From positions 827,208 to 891,207 of the forward strand of contig CH672415.1 of assembly GCA_000153145.1 (NCBI GenBank): DNA of 64,000 nucleotides, given 5' to 3'. The stretch is from a marine actinobacterium PHSC20C1 (lineage in GTDB: Bacteria > Actinomycetota > Actinomycetes > Actinomycetales > Microbacteriaceae). The notes beneath the pieces were generated by a model. That model did no database searches and had not been told where the DNA came from. It saw only the letters and a list, made by a program, of their open reading frames with translations. Numbering within the stretch: position 1 is the first letter of the stretch; every line of letters starts with the position of its first letter. Position numbers and translations under genes: made by a program. Below are positions 44,037-56,095 of the stretch, piece after piece.

Positions 44037-46400
44037 TTATCCCTGTATGCCACCCCGCCGCTCTGACCACATTCGGAGCATCCCGGAGCCGCTACCGGGC
44101 GACACTAATACCAATCCGCTGGTGTCACTTCGCACCACCAAGGTTCCCGCGTCATCGAGCATCTGGAGCGCGTCGGGGGTCGGATGCCCATAACCGTTTG
44201 CAGCTCCAACCCCCACCAGCCCCACGGTCGCCTGAAGCTCCACATAGAGCTGCGGAAACTGATCGCCAGATCCGTGGTGACTCACCTTGACAACGTCAAC
44301 TGGCGATAGCCCGCCCTCAGCGACAAGCCGCGATTGAGCACTCTGCCCCAGATCACCAAGAAACACCGAACTAAGACATTTCTCTGAGCAGTCTGGTCGA
44401 GGCACAAATTCTATAATCACGCTGGCATCATTGCCTGGATCGATACCACTGAGTCGCTCGGCAGGCCACGCAACCGTCCAGCGTAATTCTCCAAGTTCGC
44501 CCTGATCGCCAGTACGTGCCGGAATCACCTGCGCGCCCGTCGCCGAGAATTGCTCCAGCAAGCGGGCATCCTGCTCCGAACCCACCGGACCAACGAGTAC
44601 GGTATCTGCTCGTCCGACGACTGCCTCAGCTCCGCCAACATGATCGTGATCAAAGTGCGTGAGCACAAGCAGATCGATCCGGTCGATACCGAGCCGATCG
44701 AGACATTCTGTCAGCAGTGGTGGAGCTGCCCCAGTATCGACGAGTGCAACGCGGTCCAAGCTGCGAACAACGACTGCATCGCCCTGACCGACATCACACT
44801 GCGCGTACTGCCAATCGCGTGGCCACGAGAGTGCAGCACTTACGTGCGAGCCGACCACAACAGCGCCGGCCAGTGTCGTGATGACAACAAGTGCCACGGC
44901 GGCTCGCCGCCGCCATGGGTGCCTCATCATTAGCGACATCAGCAGCAAGGCGGTAATTACACAGAGCGCTGCCACTCCGATCCACCCCTCCAACCAAGGG
45001 ATGCGCGCTCCCGGCAATCCGGCAAAGAACATCGCCACAGCAGCGACCCACGCCGAAGGAAGCCAGGCAATCCATATGAGAAGCGTGCCAAGGGCCGGAA
45101 CCACCGGCAACACCACGCACGCGGCCAACCCTACGACCGTTGCAACCGGCGCGGCAGGAGCTGCCAGCACATTAGCGACCACTCCGTAGGTTGGTAGCGA
45201 AGGTTGCAGCAGCAGGAGCAGGGGCTGGCAGGCCAGTTGCGCCGCCAAAGGAACGGCGATGACAAGTGACAACCCGCGCGGCATCCATTGGCTGAGGAAT
45301 TTGGACAGGGGCTCTGCGAATAGCAATAGACCCGCGGTCGCGAATACTGACAGCGCAAAGGCGAAGTTGCGCGAAAGCCAGGGATCGAACACGAGTAGCG
45401 AGATCGCTGCGATCGAGAGAACCGCCATTCCCCGAATGGGCCTCCCGCTGCCGAGCGCGAAGAGAACGAACGTGGCCATGAGCGCAGCGCGCAACACACT
45501 CGGATCCGGCGTGACAACGATCACGAAAGCCAGTAGCACCATGACCGCCAGCACGATTCGTACCACTCGATGCACCCCCATTCGAGCTCCGAGCAACATA
45601 ATTAGTCCCACAACAATCGCGCAGTTTGCACCAGAGACCGCAGTGAGGTGACTGAGCGAACTTGTCTTCATGGCAGCATCTAAATCGTCAGTAACCGCAC
45701 TGGTATCGCCGATAGCGAGTCCTGCCATGAGCTCGCCGCCACCGCCCGGTAGCGCCCTTGCCGCCTCAGCGAAGATGTAGCGAAGCTGATTAGCCCAGTC
45801 GATCCACCAGCCAGGGTTCGCGCGCCACTGTGCCTCGTCAGAGGCAAAAACTAGCAGTGCGCGACCGTCGCCCGGCTCCGTCACCGTGAGGCTCCCCGTA
45901 ACCACAAATTCGACGCCGATGCCCCACCCGGTGTCCGACGGCAGGATTGCCGGTTCGTCACCATCGGCATTGGTGCTGAAGCCGCCAGTCTCGCGAAACA
46001 CGAGAGCAGGTGAGTCGAGCTGGACGCTCTCGCCGTCGAAGCTCACTGATGAGACTCGCGCGTGAAAATAGTCATCCCCGAGCCGCTCCGTTGATGTGGT
46101 CGTTGCCACAACCTGAACTTGAGCGTGCCGAGCAGCGAGAGCGGTGAGCGTATCTGGTTTTCGTGTACCCTCCTGCAGAGCGACTGAGGTAGAACACAGC
46201 GCTGCAAGGGCGCACGCGAGCGCAACGCTCGCGAGAATGCCACTTCGCGAACCTGCCGCGAGAGCTACAGCGGCCACGAGTCCAGCGAGGAACCACAGTG
46301 CGACCGCGCTTGCCGTTGACCACTGCGGGGCGCCTATCAGCAGCACCGCGACGAGCCACGCGAAGGCTACCGGGATGCTGAGTCGCAAATCAAGGCTCAT
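44037..46400 (-). CDS. comEC: ComEC/Rec2 DNA-uptake channel protein
   Basis: Membrane channel for entry of single-stranded DNA in transformation, 787 aa. The N-terminal region has two helices and an OB-like part; the competence domain has SLSHLTAVSGANCAIVVGLIMLLG and many helices up to about residue 500. The C-terminal metallo-beta-lactamase domain shows VLTHFDHDHVGG, DLGQSAQSRL and VKVSHHGSGDQFP, as expected of a nuclease-like ComEC. It overlaps comEA by four bases. Whether the organism is naturally competent cannot be told from this window. Confidence 0.94.
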   Translation of the reverse strand: MSLDLRLSIPVAFAWLVAVLLIGAPQWSTASAVALWFLAGLVAAVALAAGSRSGILASVALACALAALCSTSVALQEGTRKPDTLTALAARHAQVQVVATTTSTERLGDDYFHARVSSVSFDGESVQLDSPALVFRETGGFSTNADGDEPAILPSDTGWGIGVEFVVTGSLTVTEPGDGRALLVFASDEAQWRANPGWWIDWANQLRYIFAEAARALPGGGGELMAGLAIGDTSAVTDDLDAAMKTSSLSHLTAVSGANCAIVVGLIMLLGARMGVHRVVRIVLAVMVLLAFVIVVTPDPSVLRAALMATFVLFALGSGRPIRGMAVLSIAAISLLVFDPWLSRNFAFALSVFATAGLLLFAEPLSKFLSQWMPRGLSLVIAVPLAAQLACQPLLLLLQPSLPTYGVVANVLAAPAAPVATVVGLAACVVLPVVPALGTLLIWIAWLPSAWVAAVAMFFAGLPGARIPWLEGWIGVAALCVITALLLMSLMMRHPWRRRAAVALVVITTLAGAVVVGSHVSAALSWPRDWQYAQCDVGQGDAVVVRSLDRVALVDTGAAPPLLTECLDRLGIDRIDLLVLTHFDHDHVGGAEAVVGRADTVLVGPVGSEQDARLLEQFSATGAQVIPARTGDQGELGELRWTVAWPAERLSGIDPGNDASVIIEFVPRPDCSEKCLSSVFLGDLGQSAQSRLVAEGGLSPVDVVKVSHHGSGDQFPQLYVELQATVGLVGVGAANGYGHPTPDALQMLDDAGTLVVRSDTSGLVLVSPGSGSGMLRMWSERRGGIQG

Positions 46401-46987
46401 ACCCTGATCAATTCACGGAGTCCCTCAAATGTTGCATCTCCGATTCCGGCGACGTTTCGCAAATCATCGATCGTCACGAACGGGCCGTTACTCTCGCGCC
46501 ACGCGAGAATTCGCTTGGCCATAGCCGGGCCAATTCGCGGGAGCGTGTCTAGCGCTGCCGCGTCGGCAGTATTCAGGTTCACTCTGGAGTCTGATACCGC
46601 GGCCTCCGCTGATTTCGCGCCAACTTCGGGTACTGAGAACTGTTCACCGTCGGTAAGCAGTCTCGCCAAATTGAGCTCATCGTGATTAGCCGACTCAGTG
46701 AAGCCGCCGGCCGCCGCGATCGCGTCGATGACACGAGACCCTTCGGCCAACTGGAAAAGGCCCGGTCGCGCGACCGCTCCCGTGACGTGCACAAAGAGGG
46801 CCGGAGAATCGAGAGAGAATTCTCCGACCTGCTCCCCCGGAGCTGTGCGCGAAAGCTCGACAGCATCCGGGCGCTCGGTCAGCGCTGCCGCAAGAACCGC
46901 ACACCCCAGCGCAACGAGAACGAGGACTACAACCGCGCCAACGCGCAGCCGCAGCCGCGTTCTTCTGGCCTGCTCAAACTCTTCCAC
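46397..46987 (-). CDS. comEA: ComEA-like helix-hairpin-helix DNA receptor
   Basis: Membrane-anchored DNA-binding protein that hands DNA to ComEC, 196 aa. A single N-terminal helix (about 14-33) is followed by a SLBB-like domain (FVHVTGAVARPGLFQLAEGSRVIDAI) and the C-terminal helix-hairpin-helix pair (VNLNTADAAALDTLPRIGPAMAKRILAWRE...LRNVAGIGDATFEGLREL). The start is GTG at 46987. ATGA overlap with comEC indicates co-translation. The gene lies just downstream of leuS, the usual place. Confidence 0.94.
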   Translation of the reverse strand: MEEFEQARRTRLRLRVGAVVVLVLVALGCAVLAAALTERPDAVELSRTAPGEQVGEFSLDSPALFVHVTGAVARPGLFQLAEGSRVIDAIAAAGGFTESANHDELNLARLLTDGEQFSVPEVGAKSAEAAVSDSRVNLNTADAAALDTLPRIGPAMAKRILAWRESNGPFVTIDDLRNVAGIGDATFEGLRELIRV

Positions 46988-47048
46988 CCACAGAAACTAC
47001 GTGCGCCCAAGACAAAAGGGCACGTGCAGTTTCGAAGTGTGGAGTTGC

Positions 47049-49655
<2,607 letters not shown>

Positions 49656-49809
49656 GTAAATACTCTCAATTCATTACAGGGAAGATCCAAGATTACCCAT
49701 ATCAGGGCCGCACTCGAGGGGGCTAAACATGACCGGGTACATCAATTGTCTATAAGTTGACGCATCTCACAGTACACAGCCAAGCAGGTTGTCGAGCAAC
49801 GACGACTAT

Positions 49810-51174
49810 CTACTCTGGCTCTACGCCAAGAACAGCAAGAAGCGCAGCAGCCTTGAGCTTGACCTCTGCGAGTTCTTCCGTGGCACTTGAAAGCGCCGTA
49901 ATACCACCACCGGCCCCAATCGTGGAGCCCCGGTCATCCATCACAATTGAGCGGATGACCATGGCCAGGTCGACGGCACCGTCGAGGCCCACATAGCCGA
50001 ACACTCCCGAATAGATGCCACGCGGTGATCGCTCAAGCGAGTCAAGAATGAGAGTCGCGGAGTGCTTAGGCGCTCCCGTCATCGACCCAGCAGGGAAGGT
50101 AGCCGCTATCGCATCGACAGCGCTCACCTCGGGCCTGAGCTGCCCGGTGACTGTACTGACCAGTTGATGCACCGTGGCGTAGCTCTCTACCGCGAACAGG
50201 TGCGACACGGCGACCGAGCCGACCTCGCAGACTCGCCCAAGATCGTTGCGCATGAGGTCGACGATCATGAGATTCTCGGCGCGTTCTTTGTCACTCGCGA
50301 GCAGTTCAGCACGGAGGCGGTTATCTTCGGTCGGGTCGCGATCGCGGCCCCGAGTGCCCTTGATCGGCTTGGTCTCGATCCTTCCGGAGGGATCAATCGC
50401 GAGAAACCGCTCGGGCGATGAACTCAGCAGCGCGATGTCACCGACCTGCAGGAAGCCCCCATGATGACTTGGATTTGCCGTCCGAAGCGCGAGGTAGGTC
50501 TGCACTGGATCGGCGGCGGGTTCTACACGCACGTTCGTTGTTAGGCACAACTGATACGCATCACCCTCGACGATTGAATCTTGGCACTTCGCGATCTTTG
50601 CAAGGTACTCATCGTCGGTGTCACGCCACGTCGCGCTCGGCCGTTCGACGCTCACGGTGAGTGATGGCACAACGGATCGGTGTGCTGCTCGCTCGACGAG
50701 AGCTTCCATATCGTGCTTCCACTGCAGAAGCTCTCCACCCCAACGCTCCCCCAACGCCATGATGCTGAGACGACGTGACTCGTGATCGCACACAATCGCG
50801 CGATCTACCCAGAGCCACGCAGCATCCGCTGTTGGCGCAGCAACAGAAACCGGCACCCCCATCGTCGCCGATCGCAGCTCGTAGCCCAGCCAACCGACCC
50901 ATCCCAGCCGAAATCCAGGCGCAGTCTCAGAACAATCAACGTCAGGCACCGAAAACTCGCGCCTCATCCAATCAAGGACCGGTTCGGCGAGCTCGGTACT
51001 GAGCACCGCTCGAGAAGCCAGAGCAAGGTAGCTTCGACCCGACGTTGCCGAGACTCCACTATCGAGCCACACAGCTCCCGACACATCGTCACCACGCACT
51101 GCCATCAGTTCGGCGAAGACCGCTGCAGGGTCGACCCAGCTCGGCAAGTCAGCGGAAAGAACGCGAGAGCGCAT
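49810..51174 (-). CDS. pabB: Aminodeoxychorismate synthase component I (PabB-like chorismate-binding enzyme)
   Basis: A 454-aa chorismate-utilising enzyme that makes 4-amino-4-deoxychorismate for folate synthesis, usually with a glutaminase partner (PabA) not seen here. The catalytic core has DAYQLCLTTNVRVE, LLSSSPERFL, ETKPIKGTRGRDRDPTEDN, ERAENLMIVDLMRNDLGRV and GSMTGAPKHSATLILDSLE, where the last matches the binding site of the TrpE/PabB family. PabB rather than TrpE is inferred from the adjacent divergent pabC. The ATG is probably leaderless (TAGGCT box at -12 to -7). Confidence 0.88.
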   Translation of the reverse strand: MRSRVLSADLPSWVDPAAVFAELMAVRGDDVSGAVWLDSGVSATSGRSYLALASRAVLSTELAEPVLDWMRREFSVPDVDCSETAPGFRLGWVGWLGYELRSATMGVPVSVAAPTADAAWLWVDRAIVCDHESRRLSIMALGERWGGELLQWKHDMEALVERAAHRSVVPSLTVSVERPSATWRDTDDEYLAKIAKCQDSIVEGDAYQLCLTTNVRVEPAADPVQTYLALRTANPSHHGGFLQVGDIALLSSSPERFLAIDPSGRIETKPIKGTRGRDRDPTEDNRLRAELLASDKERAENLMIVDLMRNDLGRVCEVGSVAVSHLFAVESYATVHQLVSTVTGQLRPEVSAVDAIAATFPAGSMTGAPKHSATLILDSLERSPRGIYSGVFGYVGLDGAVDLAMVIRSIVMDDRGSTIGAGGGITALSSATEELAEVKLKAAALLAVLGVEPE

Positions 51175-51186
51175 AACCTAAGCCTA
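51174..51186. promoter_or_regulatory. Overlapping divergent leaderless promoters of pabB and pabC
   Basis: Only 11 bases separate the two ATGs. For pabC a TAACCT box at 51174-51179 lies at -12 to -7 relative to its A at 51186; for pabB a TAGGCT box on the opposite strand at 51186-51181 lies at the same distance from its ATG. Both messages would start at the initiation codon. Confidence 0.6.
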
Positions 51187-51950
51187 TGAGTGCGAACGCG
51201 GTTTACCAGTGGCAAGGCAATCAACTCACCGAGGTAGATTCTGAATCTAACGAAGCCGTGCCGCTAACCGTTGCTGACTCGTGGCTAGTCGACGGTGGAA
51301 AGACTCTTGGTCTCAATCTGCATCGTCAGCGATTCTTGGATGCCGTACCCAACTCTCTGCACGAGGTTGCGAGCGATTTTTTTACAGCTTCGATCGCGCA
51401 ACTTCCGCGCGCTGGGGCCTGGTTTCCGCGTGTAGAGCTTCGCGGAGCCGAGTTCTTCCTCTCTCTCCGCCCTGCCCCTGAACGTCACCGGTCAGCCAAA
51501 GTGATTAGCTTCTCGGGCGATGATCCGCGAACTTCACCGACAGTAAAGGGGCCAGATATCGCTGCCATGGGCGCGCTGCAGGCTGGCGCCCGCACCCACG
51601 GCGCTGATGAGGCAATCATTGTGAGCGACGACGGTTACGTCATTGAGGGCGCCTACAGCGCTGTGCTCTGGTGGCGAGGCGAGATTCTGTGTGGACCGCC
51701 AGCCGATTTCGACCGCATCGATAGCGTGACTGCTCGAAGTGCCCTGACGCTCGCACGAGCGCTCGGGCTTGACACTCACGAGGAGGCGGTTACGCCGTCC
51801 GAGCTCGAGGGCACAGAATTGTGGGTCCTCAACGCACTGCATGGCATCCGAATTGTCTCGGCCTGGGTCGACGGCCCCGCGTTGGCTGAGAAGCCTGGGC
51901 GGCTCGTACAGTGGCGCACTCGTCTGGCTGCCCTCTCGCGCACGATTTAG
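51186..51950 (+). CDS. pabC: Aminotransferase class IV, probable aminodeoxychorismate lyase
   Basis: PLP enzyme of 254 aa. Features of fold-type IV are the N-terminal VYQWQGNQLTEVD, a KGPDIAAMGALQAGARTHGADEAI stretch with the likely PLP lysine of the family, and the conserved VSDDGYVIEGAYSAVLWW before the central strand. The end is LWVLNALHGIRIV. Assignment to aminodeoxychorismate lyase (4-amino-4-deoxychorismate to p-aminobenzoate) rests on divergence from pabB. Other class IV reactions, such as D-amino-acid or branched-chain transamination, are not excluded. Confidence 0.8.
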   Translation: MSANAVYQWQGNQLTEVDSESNEAVPLTVADSWLVDGGKTLGLNLHRQRFLDAVPNSLHEVASDFFTASIAQLPRAGAWFPRVELRGAEFFLSLRPAPERHRSAKVISFSGDDPRTSPTVKGPDIAAMGALQAGARTHGADEAIIVSDDGYVIEGAYSAVLWWRGEILCGPPADFDRIDSVTARSALTLARALGLDTHEEAVTPSELEGTELWVLNALHGIRIVSAWVDGPALAEKPGRLVQWRTRLAALSRTI

Positions 51951-51987
51951 CCAGCCACTGCCCGGATACGGTCGCTAGGCTCACTGT

Positions 51988-52710
51988 GTGGACCCGGTTG
52001 ACCTCTCCCTCAACACAGCACCGTTTGCCGCCGTCGGCGACTTCGGCCAGTGGCTCAACGACGCCCTGAGCTACGTTCTCGACACTGTGCAGTCGGTTGA
52101 TCCGGCCTTGCGAACGCCGCTGGCTGGGCTCGCAATACTGTTGGAGACTTCGATCCTCATCGGATTGATTGTTCCCGGTGACACGATCGTCATCGTCGCG
52201 AGCACTGCGGTCGATGGGCCAGTCGAGATGGTGGCGTTGATTGCAGCGGTCATCGTCGGTGCGCTCGCTGGAGAGAGCATCGGATTCGCCCTTGGTCGCT
52301 ATTTCGGGCCAAAGATTCGGCACTCGGCACTGGGCAGACGTATCGGTGAGGCGCATTGGGAACAGGCTGAACGCTATCTTGGGCGCCGTGGCGGAATCGC
52401 CGTGTTCATTTCTCGATTCCTTCCGGTGTTGCACTCGCTCATCCCCGTAACAGTGGGAATGAGCGCGATGAGGTACCGCACCTTCATGGCGTGGACTGTC
52501 CCTGCGACAACAATTTGGTCGATCGGCTATGTCTCGGTCGGGGCGCTTGCTGCTGGTAGTTTTCGAGAACTGCTCGACCAGCTGCACTACGCCGGCTACA
52601 TTTTTGTGGCGATTGTCGTTGGATTCGTGGTGCTGGCGCTCGTTGCCAAGAAACTTCTTCAACGTTCACAACGACGGCACATGGAACATTTAGACAGCGA
52701 CTCCGAGTAA
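51988..52710 (+). CDS. DedA-family membrane protein
   Basis: A 240-aa protein with about five hydrophobic segments. DedA signatures are LAILLETSILIGLIVPGDTIVIVAS, GESIGFALGRYFGPKI and the RGGIAVFISRFLPVLHSLIPVTVG stretch. In most members the site after FxP is an arginine; here PVLHSL has His in that place. Family members act in lipid-carrier or envelope homeostasis and membrane-potential maintenance; recent work links some to undecaprenyl-phosphate recycling. The start is GTG at 51988. It ends at a bidirectional terminator shared with the osmoprotectant operon. Confidence 0.9.
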   Translation: MDPVDLSLNTAPFAAVGDFGQWLNDALSYVLDTVQSVDPALRTPLAGLAILLETSILIGLIVPGDTIVIVASTAVDGPVEMVALIAAVIVGALAGESIGFALGRYFGPKIRHSALGRRIGEAHWEQAERYLGRRGGIAVFISRFLPVLHSLIPVTVGMSAMRYRTFMAWTVPATTIWSIGYVSVGALAAGSFRELLDQLHYAGYIFVAIVVGFVVLALVAKKLLQRSQRRHMEHLDSDSE

Positions 52711-52737
52711 TTTCGGCTGCCAGTGGCGTTGAACCAA

Positions 52738-52771
52738 AAGAGGGGCGAATGCACGCGCATCCGCCCCTCTT
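52738..52771. terminator. Bidirectional terminator between dedA and the osmoprotectant operon
   Basis: The perfect 10-base stem AAGAGGGGCG/CGCCCCTCTT has a 14-base loop. Flanking A and T residues allow it to act in either direction, between convergent dedA (plus) and the ProX-like gene (minus). Confidence 0.88.
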
Positions 52772-52795
52772 CACTGGACTAGCCAGTGGTATTTG

Positions 52796-53707
52796 CTAGC
52801 TGAGGCCGTTTTCGCTCAACCACGCACTTGCGATGTCGTCAGACGACATTTTATCTACCGTGCTCTGCACGTTGAGTGCCACGAGGCCCTCAGGGGTGAG
52901 CTTGGCGCTGACAGCATTGATGACGTCCGCAATCGAGTCAGCAACATCCGCATTGACGAGTGGAACAACGTTGGATGCCAAGAACAGTCCCTCAGGGTCA
53001 GTCAGGCTCACGAGGTTCTCAGTCTGGATCCGCGGATCGGCGCTGTAGACGTTTGCGATGTTGATCGTTCCGGCTACGAGAGCGTCGACCGTGGTGTCGC
53101 CCGTTGCGGTAAAGCTCACCGTTGCACCGTAGGTGTCTTCAAGACCGGCAGGACCGTAGGGACGCTCTTCGAGCTCAGCGTTTCCACCGAGCTTGAGGTC
53201 GCTCACTCCCGCGAGATCCGCGAGGGTTTCAAGCGAGTTCTCTGCAGCGAAGTCTGCTGTCACGTTGTACGAATCCTGGTCAGTAGCGGATGACTGGTCG
53301 AGTACGGTGAGCCCCTCGGGCAGTGCGTCGGCCAACTCAGCGTAAACATCCTCGGACGCCGTAGCGGTCGTGTCGGGGCTGTAGAACTGGAGAAGGTTTC
53401 CCGTGTACTCCGGGAACACGTCTACTTCGCCGCTCTCAAGCGCGGTGAGGTAGGCGTCGCGCTGACCGATCTGGAACTGACGATCAACGTCGAATCCAGC
53501 GTTCTCGAGGGCCTGCGCATAAATTTCGGCAATGATTTCGTTGGAGTAATACGCCTGCGAACCAACAACGATGGTCTCGCTGTTGGCGTTCTCATCACCC
53601 GAACCGGTGTCTAGAGGGTCACCGGATGCACACCCTGACAGGGCCATTGCCACCCCGACCGCGGCGGCGCCAAGCGCGAGCCGGCCTTTGTTTTTTGCTG
53701 TGAACAT
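52796..53707 (-). CDS. Osmoprotectant ABC transporter substrate-binding lipoprotein (OpuAC/ProX-like)
   Basis: A 303-aa lipoprotein that captures quaternary amines such as glycine betaine or choline. The lipobox LSGC makes Cys26 the lipid anchor. Family features include IVVGSQAYYSNEIIAEIYAQALE, VDVFPEYTGNLLQFY, TALESGE and NIANVYSADPRIQTENLVSL. It is the last gene of a four-gene minus-strand operon, two bases after the permease stop. Its ligand is inferred from the gene set, not from the binding-pocket residues. Confidence 0.9.
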   Translation of the reverse strand: MFTAKNKGRLALGAAAVGVAMALSGCASGDPLDTGSGDENANSETIVVGSQAYYSNEIIAEIYAQALENAGFDVDRQFQIGQRDAYLTALESGEVDVFPEYTGNLLQFYSPDTTATASEDVYAELADALPEGLTVLDQSSATDQDSYNVTADFAAENSLETLADLAGVSDLKLGGNAELEERPYGPAGLEDTYGATVSFTATGDTTVDALVAGTINIANVYSADPRIQTENLVSLTDPEGLFLASNVVPLVNADVADSIADVINAVSAKLTPEGLVALNVQSTVDKMSSDDIASAWLSENGLS

Positions 53708-53709
53708 TT

Positions 53710-54462
53710 CTATCCTCTTCCTTCTTGGGCAGGCTTTGCTGCCACCGCACGACGTCGAGGTGACGACGTGCGGACATCTTTAGCACGCCCAGCCGAGACT
53801 CCGCGGGGAATCGCGAATTGCTGAATGAGCGCGAATATTCCATCGAGCGCGAGCGCGAGCGCGGCGATGAGTAGAGCACTACCGAGCATCTCGTCGTAGC
53901 GCTGTAGCGGCAGTCCTCGGAAGATGTAGATACCGAGGCCGCCCAATCCGACGTAGGCCGCGAGCGTGGCCGTGGCAACCACTTGGAGCGTGGATGCGCG
54001 CAGCCCTCCTATGAGTAGCGGTAGCCCGATAGGCACTTCAACTTTCCAGAGAATCTGCCACTCGGTCATGCCGACGGCACGCGCAGCGTCTATGACACGA
54101 CGATCCACTGCCTCGACCCCTGCGTAAGCACCGGCAAGAATTGACGGTATCGCGAGTAATACGAACGCGAGGATGGCGGCGAACTGCAGCTGTGCTTGAG
54201 CGACGCCGATGAGCAGCACGAGGAACAGGATGAGGCCGAATGATGGCAACGCTCGAGCTGCCCCGGAGAGTCCGACCGCAAAGTCACGGCCTTTACCCGT
54301 GTGGCCGATGAAAAATCCCAACGGAATTGCGATGAGAGCTGCGAGTGCCACAGAAATAAAGGTGTAAAAGAGATGCTCTTCGAGACGGAGGGGAATGGGG
54401 TTGCTGCCTTCGAGCCGCTCTGGTGAGAACAGCCACTGCAGTGCTTCAAGGAGCAAATTCAT
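53710..54462 (-). CDS. Osmoprotectant ABC transporter permease (OpuCD/ProW-like)
   Basis: A 250-aa membrane subunit with about five to six helices; the permease signature is RVIDAARAVGMTEWQILWKVEVPIGLPLLIGGL. The C-terminal tail is basic. The chosen ATG at 54462 overlaps the preceding permease gene by four bases (ATGA); a reading from 54525 is that gene's shadow. It pairs with the 54459-55142 permease and the ATPase. Confidence 0.9.
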   Translation of the reverse strand: MNLLLEALQWLFSPERLEGSNPIPLRLEEHLFYTFISVALAALIAIPLGFFIGHTGKGRDFAVGLSGAARALPSFGLILFLVLLIGVAQAQLQFAAILAFVLLAIPSILAGAYAGVEAVDRRVIDAARAVGMTEWQILWKVEVPIGLPLLIGGLRASTLQVVATATLAAYVGLGGLGIYIFRGLPLQRYDEMLGSALLIAALALALDGIFALIQQFAIPRGVSAGRAKDVRTSSPRRRAVAAKPAQEGRG

Positions 54463-55142
54463 GCGGCTGCCCCTTCTAGCGCTGCTTCCGGCTGGCCATT
54501 TTTCACCTTTTTGACCGTTGTCCACGGCATGAGTAGCCGCCCAAGCAGAACGAGCCCCCTGTCGATGAGCAGTGCGACCACGACGGTCATCACGACACCG
54601 GCAAAAATTTCTTCGATGATCCTACGCTGGAATCCGTTGGTAAATAGATACCCCAGGCTCTCAACCCCAATCAAGATTCCCACAGTTACGAGACTCACTG
54701 TCGAAACCGCAGCAACCCGCAGTCCGGCGAGAACTACCGGTCCGGCAAGCGGAAAGTCGACAGTCCAGAATCGGCGCCATCCACCGAATCCCACTGCTGT
54801 CGCCGACTGCCTGATCGCAGGATCAACCGACGCAAGGGCATCCGCGACTGACCGCGCCATAATGGCGACGGCGTACAGAGTCAGAGCAATCGTGATGTTA
54901 AGTTCACTGAGAAAACTGATGCCAAGTAACGGCGGCAGTATCACGAAGAGCGCTAAAGACGGAATTGTGTAAAGCAATCCCGCAACGGTCAACAGGATGC
55001 CTCGAGTGAGCTTGAAGCGGTACGCAAACCAGCCCAACGGAATTGAGATAAGGAACCCGAGAACGATGGGAGGGACGCTCAACCGAACATGTTCGAGCGT
55101 CAGGCTCCAGATCAAATCAAGGTTATTGATGATCCAGTTCAC
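54459..55142 (-). CDS. Osmoprotectant ABC transporter permease (OpuCB/ProW-like)
   Basis: A 227-aa inner-membrane subunit with helices at about 20-43, 48-75, 80-100, 128-150 and 175-200. The coupling loop ASVDPAIRQSATAVGFGGWRRFW is typical. The GTG at 55142 overlaps the ATPase stop (GTGA) and its own stop overlaps the next permease (ATGA), so all subunits are co-translated. Confidence 0.9.
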   Translation of the reverse strand: MNWIINNLDLIWSLTLEHVRLSVPPIVLGFLISIPLGWFAYRFKLTRGILLTVAGLLYTIPSLALFVILPPLLGISFLSELNITIALTLYAVAIMARSVADALASVDPAIRQSATAVGFGGWRRFWTVDFPLAGPVVLAGLRVAAVSTVSLVTVGILIGVESLGYLFTNGFQRRIIEEIFAGVVMTVVVALLIDRGLVLLGRLLMPWTTVKKVKNGQPEAALEGAAA

Positions 55143-55966
55143 TCGTGCCCCGACCCGCCAACGAGTACTCCAGCGCCACGACCTTCGCTGTCCACGAGAA
55201 TCGTTCCCGCAGCAGTCTTCTTGAGAGTGAGAGCGCGTTTGCCGCGGTCAGTGCCTATGAAGTTCGCGACAAACTCGCTTGCGGGATTCGCCATGATTTC
55301 GTTAGGGCTGCCGACTTGCGCAATCCTGGCACCCTTTTCGAGGATCACGACTTGATCGCCCAGGAGGAATGCCTCATCGATGTCGTGGGTGACAAAAACG
55401 ATCGTTTTATCGAGCTCATGCTGGAGACGAATGGTCTCTTGCTGCAATTCAGCCCTGACGATCGGGTCGACAGCTCCAAAAGGTTCATCCATCAATAGGA
55501 TGTTGGGGTCGGCTGCAAGACCGCGCGCGACTCCCACTCGTTGTTGCTGACCCCCGGAAAGCTGACTGGGGTACCGGTCAGCGAGCGTTCGGCTCAGCCC
55601 AACCGTGTCGAGAAGTTCAAGGGCTTGAGCCCTGGCCAGTTTCTTGGGCACACCATTAAGCATGGGAACGGTCGTGACGTTATCTATGACCTTAAAGTGC
55701 GGAAGGAGGCCCGAATTTTGCATGACGTAGCCGATGCTCCGCCGCAGAGCGACTGGCTCTTTGCGCATGATGCTGTCGCCATCAATCTCGATGTCGCCCT
55801 GACTCAGATCAACCATGCGGTTGATCATCCTGAGCAGAGTTGTTTTTCCACTGCCCGATGACCCCACAAACACGGTGATCTTGCGCGACGGAATCACGAG
55901 ATCGAAATTATCAACAGCAACGGTACCGTCGCCAAAACGTTTGGTTACTGCTCGAAATTCAATCAA
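55139..55966 (-). CDS. Osmoprotectant ABC transporter ATP-binding protein (OpuCA/ProV-like)
   Basis: The energising subunit, 275 aa. Walker A is GSSGSGKTTLLRM near residue 37, Q-loop MQNSGLLPHFKVIDN, signature LSGGQQQRVGVARGLAADP, Walker B LLMDEPFGAVD, and H-loop FVTHDIDEA. It lacks the C-terminal CBS pair of OpuAA-type sensors, so it may not sense ionic strength by that route. The start appears to be TTG at 55966; the ribosome site is weak. Upstream lie 129 bases and then a TetR gene on the same strand. Confidence 0.9.
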   Translation of the reverse strand: MIEFRAVTKRFGDGTVAVDNFDLVIPSRKITVFVGSSGSGKTTLLRMINRMVDLSQGDIEIDGDSIMRKEPVALRRSIGYVMQNSGLLPHFKVIDNVTTVPMLNGVPKKLARAQALELLDTVGLSRTLADRYPSQLSGGQQQRVGVARGLAADPNILLMDEPFGAVDPIVRAELQQETIRLQHELDKTIVFVTHDIDEAFLLGDQVVILEKGARIAQVGSPNEIMANPASEFVANFIGTDRGKRALTLKKTAAGTILVDSEGRGAGVLVGGSGHE

Positions 55967-56095
55967 GATTTCGGCTCATTCCTCGCGCCACTGCGCGGAT
56001 CGACACTTGCCAGCACTATTAGCTAAACAGTATTCGAAGCCGCTGTCATTCCCGATTGGGGATAACTAAGCAGATTTACATGAAGCCGAGACTTG

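Noticed and set aside
49656-49809. T-box or tRNA-like structure upstream of leuS
   Set aside because: No specifier loop, T-box sequence or tRNA cloverleaf could be found in these 154 bases.
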